Part shown: piece by piece, positions 57,505 through 64,000 of the stretch | How positions within the stretch are numbered: the first letter of the stretch is position 1 | Layout of the letters: each line of letters starts with the position of its first letter | Assembly: GCF_963678975.1 (NCBI RefSeq) | Contig: NC_089274.1 | Location: 20,731,133 to 20,795,132 of the forward strand | DNA length: 64,000 bases | Source of the DNA: Dysidea avara | Lineage: Eukaryota > Porifera > Demospongiae > Dictyoceratida > Dysideidae | Direction of reading: 5' to 3' | Translations under genes and position numbers: made by a program | Notes under the pieces: model-generated | Told to the model about the DNA's origin: nothing | Seen by the model: the letters and a program-made list of their open reading frames with translations, nothing else | Database searches by the model: none

Positions 57505-59543
57505 TTACAAAACTAAACGCCACAATTGCATTGAATGATTGTAAAATGAGCAGGTTGCAATGACTGTTGATGAACTCCCTTTACTCCAGTCTATCCCATA
57601 TGCCAAATGGTCAGGTTTCTGTAGCCCTCCGCTCCATTCTACTGCCAGTTGTCCACCTAACATAGACAGGACAATTATATTCTTATCCTTAAATGAGTTA
57701 CCTACATACAACTACAATATCTGCAGTGCTAGCTTGAATTGATTCCAACAATAAGTGCTATTGAATATGCTTTACCACAACAAAGACAAATTTGTGAGTA
57801 GTTTTACCTGGAGAGTTGGTCAGTAACTTGTAACCAGCATGCATACAAGCTGCAAGTAAATACTGAGGCTTGGTTGGATGCCATTTTAGTCTCCATACAC
57901 CTCCACCAACTGAAGCACAGCTGATAGGTTTCTTGCTGAGGTAGCGAGTATCCCACAAGCACACATTTTCATCATAACTATGACAAGTAACTAAATAATG
58001 GTCATGGCACACACCACACACCTTCCAGACACTAGTAAGTGCTCTTGATGAGGACTGGACTGAATACTACACACACCCATATCATGACTACACAATGTGA
58101 GCCATTAGGAGTAGTATTATTCAATGATATTAACTGTACTATTTAACACAGCGTATCAGTTGATTATCCCTGTGGTCCCACACTAAGAGCTTGCAATCAT
58201 CACCACCTACAAAGTGGCAATGGTTAAACGCAACCCAATATAGCTGGTAATCAAGCAGATGTACAAATGTATGGCATAGTTTCAATTGCGTGTTATCTTA
58301 TATAGTAATAATGTAAAATCTAACATTGCAAGAATAAAAACATTGATATACCCTAATAGAGCAGTCGGTAAATCCTACAGCCATAATTCTTATTTGAGCA
58401 GTTGCCAAGAAGGATAATATAATTTTATACTTAATTACATAAGCTTTCCCATTAGTGAAATGTTCCCTCCTTGGTTTTCCCACAACACTAAAGCACACAA
58501 AATTAAAAGAGCAAAGGGTTCAATTGGCTATATACTATCAGGTACCAAATTTTAATTTTATAATCAACCAATCTATCAAGAAACTACTGTCTGCCAAGTG
58601 CCCTGAATTTCAGTTTTCATTGCCTATCAGACACAATACCTGAATAGATAATGTTAGTGTTCCAGCGATCAGCTGCCACAATCCATGCTTCATGTTCGTG
58701 AGCACTCCATAACCTCAACCCTACTAGTTGTCCAGCTTCATTTAGTGACATGGAGCTTATTTTACCAGTTGAGCTGCTAACAAACACACTACACAACACA
58801 TCACACACTGATCTACAATAAAGTGTTACCATTGCTGACTACTCCAGTCTAGAGACAGACATATACCGTCCTGATGGCTAACACTGACCAACCCAACAGA
58901 CTTATTATGATGACGATATAACACTACTTCTCCTCCTGAATTAGCAACAGCCAAGTACGATCCATCAAATGGGGCCCTGTAGAACAGACTGGGATGAATG
59001 GTGCCATACAGAGGTCTAATACCAGCCAAAACTGTGTGCAACAACATTAATTTTAAACAACGACTACAGATCCCCAACAAAGTTTATTTATAAGAATCAC
59101 AGCAGATATTTGTGTAATTTTTGCAACAAGACTGTCAAACAAAACTGTAATCTTAAGATTTTCGGTTGAAGTATTTAAATATTTCTACTGCCAAATCACA
59201 TAACAAGTTCATGGTGATCAAGACATAAAAAAAAGATTCCTAAGGACTGCAGGATCCTTTATAGTATATCCACTCACCACTTCATATCTAGTATCCCATG
59301 TCCTTGCAGCCCTTCAACCTGTACAACACTACACCCCACTGATCAATATTTATAGACAATAATAAACTACCTCTGTTCGTCAGGTGCACATTTAAACAAC
59401 AATAGCTTGCCTATTCGCTTAGCACTAGACTCACACAGTTGATAGGTACCGCAAGCTAACAGGTCACTATTAAGTGGACACCATTCTACACTGTCCGCGT
59501 ATAACTCGGTGTCCACCTCAGCCAGCAAGTGTCCCTCCGTCAT
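57505..59543 (-). CDS. DPH7: DPH7 (WDR85), diphthine methylesterase
   Basis: DPH7 removes the methyl group from methylated diphthine on elongation factor 2, before the DPH6 amidation step of diphthamide synthesis, in the cytosol. Exons at about 59543-59371, 59318-59277, 59034-58831, 58790-58642, 58208-58150, 58070-57805 and 57660-57505. Matches to human: EVDTELYADSVEWCPL, LLACGTYQL, GILDMKW, CLSLDWSS, AWIVAADRW-IIYSGGDD, LVTCHSYDENVCLWDTRYL, GGGVWRLKWHP, LLAACMHAGYKLL and the ending ATCSFYNHSMQLWRL. These are WD40 blades. The start at 59543 (MTEGHLLAEVDTEL) aligns with the human start; an upstream in-frame ATG at 59588 is less likely. An intron holds one copy of the 19-nt motif (58348-58366). 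Confidence 0.94.
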
Positions 59544-59644
59544 GATCGATTGTGGGTCTGTAAACGTGTAACTGGCGCCTCTAGTCAATAAGCGCCTTGT
59601 AGAGAGGCAACCGCCACGCGGACTGGGCTAGAGAGATTATTGTG
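59544..59644. promoter_or_regulatory. Bidirectional promoter DPH7 / RBBP6
   Basis: The divergent start codons are 101 bp apart. The gap has GGCGCC/GAGGCAACCGCCACGCGG GC-rich sequence and no TATA box. Shared promoter inferred from spacing. Confidence 0.65.
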
Positions 59645-62600
59645 ATGTCTTGCGTTCATTACAAGTTTAAAAGCAGTCTGGAATATGACACCATCACCTT
59701 CGATGATTTGCACGTGTCACTTAAAGAATTACGGGATGCGATTTGTAAGGCGAAGAAGATTGGCCAGTCGACTGATCACACTTTGGAAATAGTCAACGCT
59801 CAAACTAAGAACAGTTAGTTTACATGTTTATTAGTACATGCTTTCATCAAGGTGTGCATCATTTAGAATACGAAGATGATCAAGAGATGATCCCTCGCAA
59901 CACGTCTGTGATAGTTCAGCGAGTACCAGTGAATAGATCTAAACAGTTAAGACACGTGTTTGTTTTGTATAGTGAGGTTACCATCATTCTAGGGTGATGG
60001 GTAGCGGTCAAGAAGGAAGGAGCAAGATGTTCCCACAATCAGTAGGTTATGGACTCCATCAGACTATTAAATTGATGTATATTGTGTCCATGTACATCAC
60101 TCAATTTCTTTATACATGTATATTATGGAGGTGTTTGTGTGTGTGTGTGTGTGTGTCCTGTCCTGAGCATGTGTACTCTTATCAGGGGCAGTAGTAGCCC
60201 AGTAGTTAGGGAATTGGCCTGGTAATCAGGTTCAATGCCCCAGGCGGGACTGCTACTGTTGTTTCCTTGAGCAAGAAACTACTCCCACTGCTCCAGCTTT
60301 CCCGGCTGTAAACAGGACAAAGCTGAACCTTTGGCTGATGTTTTGTCCTGGTTAACTAAATGCGGATACTTGGCCCTGGTAGTGTTTGCTGTCTGTGTGT
60401 CTGTCCGAGGACAGTTTAACATAGTGTGGGGTTGGGAGGGGAGGCTTATTGCTACTGGTTGTTATTAAGGAGTCAACAAAGCTGCTTAGTGCTGAAGAGA
60501 TGATCAAAAACAAGGTCAGTGCTAGTTATTGTGCCATTCACTCATGTGTATACTGCTTGTCAGATGACTGACCTAGCAACAGCCAATGCTACTGAAGAGG
60601 AAAAGCTAAAGGCTATGATGAGCCAAAGTGGAGAAGGATTTGATCCCTCCAAGTGAGTCCAGTTATTTATTTGGTAACTTGAATGAACAATTCCTATAGG
60701 TACCCTACAAAACCAGTGTTTACTAAACAACCAACTGGACAGATCAGGCTACCACCTCCAAGTTATGTATGTTTCAGATGTGGCCAGAGGGGCCACTGGC
60801 TGAAGATGTGTCCCACACAAGGGGTACGTCTTGAGTAGCCAGACCACTTTTTATAATTTTGTGGAGGGGCAGGGGAAAGGGTCTGGCACATGTACTTTAA
60901 GAATTCTGTGTAATGTTCCACTGCAGTCAGTTGATTGGTGAAGCCCTAATCTTCTTAGACCTGTGCAAGAAATTAACAGGTCTAACAAGTTTAGGGCTTT
61001 GCTACCATTCAGCAGCAATCAACATTCACCCTGACTGTAGTGGAACATTACAACACAGAATTCTTAAAGTAGGTATTCCCCGCCCCCACACAAAAGGAAA
61101 AAAAGCAATCTGGCTACATGAGACTATGGGGTACATAGTAATATTCCTTGTAACTCTATATATACTATTATTACTGGATTGTGTAGGATCCTAGATATGA
61201 TAATATTGGAGTCAAGCCATTAACAGGCATACCCGCCAGTCAGTTAGTATCTCTAGACCATCATGTTCCCGGTGCCATGATAGATCGTCATGGAAACTAT
61301 GTTATGAGACAAGTTGACTTGTGAGTGTGACTATAATGTAGTGTGGTTACCATGACAATATTTAGTGAGGCTACTTTGAAGAGACAAGCCAAATCGTCAG
61401 TAGGTCGTGTTACTAAGGAGGCACGGCCAATACCTGATGAGCTGAAATGTTCAATTTGTTCAGAACTTATGAAGGAGGCTGTGATAATTCAGTGTTGTGG
61501 GGAGAGTTTCTGTGATGAATGTATGTTTTTGTGAATAATGGTGTCGTGTAATTATGTAGCCCAACAGGTATCAGGAATTACCTGTTAGAAAATGAGTTCA
61601 CGTGTCCCAAATGTTCTGAAACTGATGTCTCTCCTGACACATTAATGGCCAACAAGGCACTACGTACGGTAAGTGACTGTAATACATACCTGTAGGTCCA
61701 ATAGTATAGTTGCAGTTGAAGCTAGATGACCTCCTTTGTTTCATTGAATTTCTAAGATCCATACCCAAATAATTTCTTGCACTATTCACTGAGAAGCAAT
61801 TTTGTGGTATTTGTTTTCCTTATAGGCAGTTAAAAATCACCTTAATGCTGATTCTGAGATTATGCCACCTGTTGCCATGGTTACCACTACAGCTATTACA
61901 GGTCAAGTGGACAAGCCACCAGTTGCTATGACAACTGCAATGCCACCCAGTACTACAACTGTACCAGCTGGCCCAGGCAAGAAAGCAGCAATTCAGTTAC
62001 TATCACAATTAGAACAAAACTTGTTAATAAAACATAATGTGTCAAATGCTGCCCAAGAAGTGATCACTTCAGATCTTCTTACTGACCCAGCTGAGTCAGC
62101 AGCTACTGTCAGTAGATCGAAATCACCTACTCCTAAACAGGTAATGTGTCGATGTGCTATGACTTGCTGAGATAGTGTGTGTTCTATAGCCAGTACAGCA
62201 ACCAGCAACAGGAGTGCAACAAGAACCACAACAAAAAACAGTGATACCACAACAACAAGCAATGGCAACACAACAAACACCAGTTACAATGCAACAAGTC
62301 ACAACACAACAGTCAGTAAAACACACAACAGTAGTGACGGCAACTCAGGCAGTAGTGGCTACTCAACAGCAAGTGACACATCCTGTTGTTACACAGCCAA
62401 TAGCCATCACTGCAGCACCTACTGCTCCAGTTATGTCTTATCCTTCTACAGCCGCAGCAGCGGCAGCTTACAATAAACCAGCTCTGTTACCAACACCTGC
62501 AGGGGTAAGTGGACAATCAGCAGGACCACTTGATGCTTACACTGTGGCAGCTGCTGCCGCTCTACTGTTAGCCAGGTAACCTATATGTAGTATGTATTGT

Positions 62601-64000
62601 AGTGTAGTGTAATGTGGTCCATACATGTGTGGCATATTCATTACTATCTCCTTACTATAGTGGAGGTACTGGTAGTAGTAATAGTAGTTCAGTGACTACA
62701 GCACCTGATCCAGCTTCACTACTAGCAGCTGATCAACTAATACAAAAGGAACTTGATAGTAGTCGGTCAAGGAGTCCTGCCCCTCTTAGTGCTGAGGAGT
62801 TCTACAGACAACAAAACCGATTGAAATACAAGTAAGTGAATTATTGTATAGTGACTAGCTGTAATGGTTGTTGTTAGGAGCAAGCGGAAACACAGTTCGT
62901 CAACAAGTGACTCTCCCGTAAGGTCTTCACATAAGAGGAAACACCACCATAGTGACAAGGCTGAGAGGAAAAAGCACAGGGAACACAAGTCAAGAGAAGA
63001 GAAATTATCTCACAAGCACAAAAAGAAGAAACACAGACATCATCGAGAGGAGCCCAAGGAAGTTGTGGACAAGAAACCAAACTCACCACAAGATACACCA
63101 CCAGAGGAAAACGAATCACTTACGGATACCAAGGTGTCATCTGAGGAGGCCAAGGCACTGCCGCAAGATACTAAACCACCACAACATCACAAAGATGTTG
63201 ATGGCACTGTTCAGCCATGTCAAGACAGGGAGGACGTCAAATCACTACAAAGATCTTCACAAAATAAAAAGCCTTCACAGGCTACAAAGTCTTCACATAG
63301 TGCGAAGCCTGTAGAAGAAGTAAAACATTTCCTTGACACACAGCCATCACCAGATACAAAACCTGCACAAGATACAAAACATTCGCAAGTTACTAAACAT
63401 TCACAGTCTTCGAAGAGCACAAAGCCTTCACAGAGCAAAAAGTCTCTCCAAGATATAAAAAGTGACGTAAAGCCATCATGTGATATGAAGAAGCCTTCTT
63501 CGGAGACAGCAGAAAGTGTTATTTTTAAAACTCCAGCGCGATCAGTAGTTGCTGTTGTCAAATCTGCTGCTGATAAGAAGGTGTTGAAGATTGCTCCTGA
63601 CCTTGAGTCACCAATTTTACCTCCATCTTGTTTACAACACTTTGTTGAGACCCCCGACGCTACCTGCGTCAAGGAGCTGGATTTTACCAGTAGTAATAGC
63701 AGTCGTAAGTCTGTGCAGAAGAAATCAGCAGCAAAGCAGGCAGCTGATGATGATGATGGAATAGAAGAGGGAGAAATTTTAGAGTCAGCAGCAACTCACT
63801 CTCCTATAGTGCTTCATAATCCACCTCAAAGTCACGTCAGGAAATTAAAGAGAAAGTCTTCACAATCACTTGAACAAACTGAGGAACAAACTGAGGAACA
63901 AACTGAGGAACAAACTGAGGAAACCAGTAGTCACAGCAAAGTGAAAAAGAGGAAATGGAAAAAGGATAGAGACAGTAGTGAAAAACCCAAGAAGCATAAA
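59645..64000 (+). CDS. RBBP6: RBBP6 E3 ligase / 3'-end processing factor (partial)
   Basis: RBBP6 (yeast Mpe1) acts in mRNA 3'-end cleavage with CPSF and as a RING E3 ligase. The DWNN ubiquitin-like domain starts at the ATG: MSCVHYKFKSSLEYDTITFD, then after a 58-bp intron MIPRNTSVIVQRVPV. Exons near 60473 and 60564 give LLSAEEMIKNK and the linker. The zinc knuckle is CFRCGQRGHWLKMC (exon 60701-60824). PLTGIPASQL and a PDELKCSICSELMKEAVIIQ / CGESFCDECIRNYL RING follow (61362-61670), then Q-, T- and A-rich exons (62190-62576), PLSAEEFYRQQNRLK and a long basic, serine-rich exon from 62877 with SKRKHS and HKKKKHRHH. A tandem EEQT repeat is at 63878-63925. The 3' end lies beyond the window. Human protein is about 1790 residues. 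Confidence 0.96.
60185..60410 (+). mobile_element. tRNA-derived SINE with conserved central domain
   Basis: In an RBBP6 intron. A tRNA-like head (TAGCCCAGTAGTTAGGG box A, GGTTCAATGCCCC box B) is followed by a central segment, TTTCCTTGAGCAAGAAACTA and GCTCCAGCTTTCCCGGCTGT, resembling the TTGGGCAAGAAAC...CACCCAGCTGTAAA core shared by SINEs of several animal phyla (Nin/Deu-type domain). A 3' tail is not clear. The intron also has a GT microsatellite at 60132-60158. Confidence 0.7.
60835..61117. mobile_element. Foldback MITE in an RBBP6 intron
   Basis: A 283-bp palindrome with ends GTAGCCAGA / TCTGGCTAC and inner arms CTTTAAGAATTCTGTGTAAT, GTTCCACTGCAGTCAG and inverses. Loop about 100 bp, including weaker pairing (AGCCCTAA / TTAGGGCT). 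Unlike the families elsewhere it lacks the CTTGTTTC motif. Confidence 0.8.

Noticed and set aside
62123-62326. A Cys- and Val-rich minus-strand frame
   Set aside because: Antisense of the glutamine- and threonine-rich RBBP6 exon.
63220-63672. A 150-codon minus-strand open frame rich in CEGF/CEDF
   Set aside because: Antisense of the basic RBBP6 exon; the periodic KPSQ codons open the opposite strand.

Overview
This is a window of animal nuclear DNA. Introns are short (down to about 38 bp) with GT-AG borders, intergenic gaps are often under 110 bp, there are two eukaryotic tRNA genes, and introns carry many AT-rich foldback elements. The gene set (UBR5, EXOC7, WBP11, FOXJ1, UBALD, CNOT11, a USP31/USP43-type protease, DPH7, RBBP6) is metazoan. 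Single-copy genes, deep divergence from the human proteins, tight packing and the repeat types suggest a non-bilaterian, most likely a demosponge such as Amphimedon. The species call is inference.

Layout. 1-4.6 kb: the N-terminal half of UBR5 on the minus strand, with its 3' part beyond the left edge and its first coding exon not located. 4.6-14 kb: a repeat-rich stretch with foldback elements, decayed LINE pieces and one doubtful multi-exon candidate. 14-28 kb: EXOC7 (minus), a near-complete exocyst Exo70 gene split by a roughly 10 kb intron full of transposon debris. 28-31.5 kb: WBP11 (plus), divergent from EXOC7 with 60 bp between start codons. 31.5-32.8 kb: FOXJ1 (minus), tail-to-tail with WBP11. 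33-40 kb: UBALD (minus), a small UBA-like gene with a 6.5 kb intron. 40-42.2 kb: CNOT11 (plus), divergent from UBALD. 42.2-43.5 kb: tRNA-Phe, a 5'-truncated LINE with a long target-site duplication, and tRNA-Gly. 43.6-59.5 kb: three minus-strand genes in head-to-tail order, DPH7, a long coiled-coil gene and a USP31/43-like deubiquitinase; DPH7 ends only 21 bp before the next start codon. 59.6-64 kb: RBBP6 (plus), divergent from DPH7 and running off the right edge.

Functionally this is mostly housekeeping: two ubiquitin ligases (UBR5, RBBP6), one deubiquitinase, mRNA processing and turnover factors (WBP11, RBBP6, CNOT11), exocytosis (EXOC7) and EF2 diphthamide modification (DPH7). FOXJ1 is the motile-cilium regulator. 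No operon-like functional grouping is evident; the recurring design is the short divergent promoter.

The least explained signals are (a) a superfamily of foldback elements that share a CTTGTTTC-like inner arm although their outer sequences differ, (b) a 19-nt motif close to ATACTCTAATAGAGCAGTC found alone or in 21-24 bp-spaced clusters in introns of unrelated genes, (c) the 21-bp DPH7/coiled-coil junction and (d) nested terminal-inverted-repeat elements with clear target duplications.
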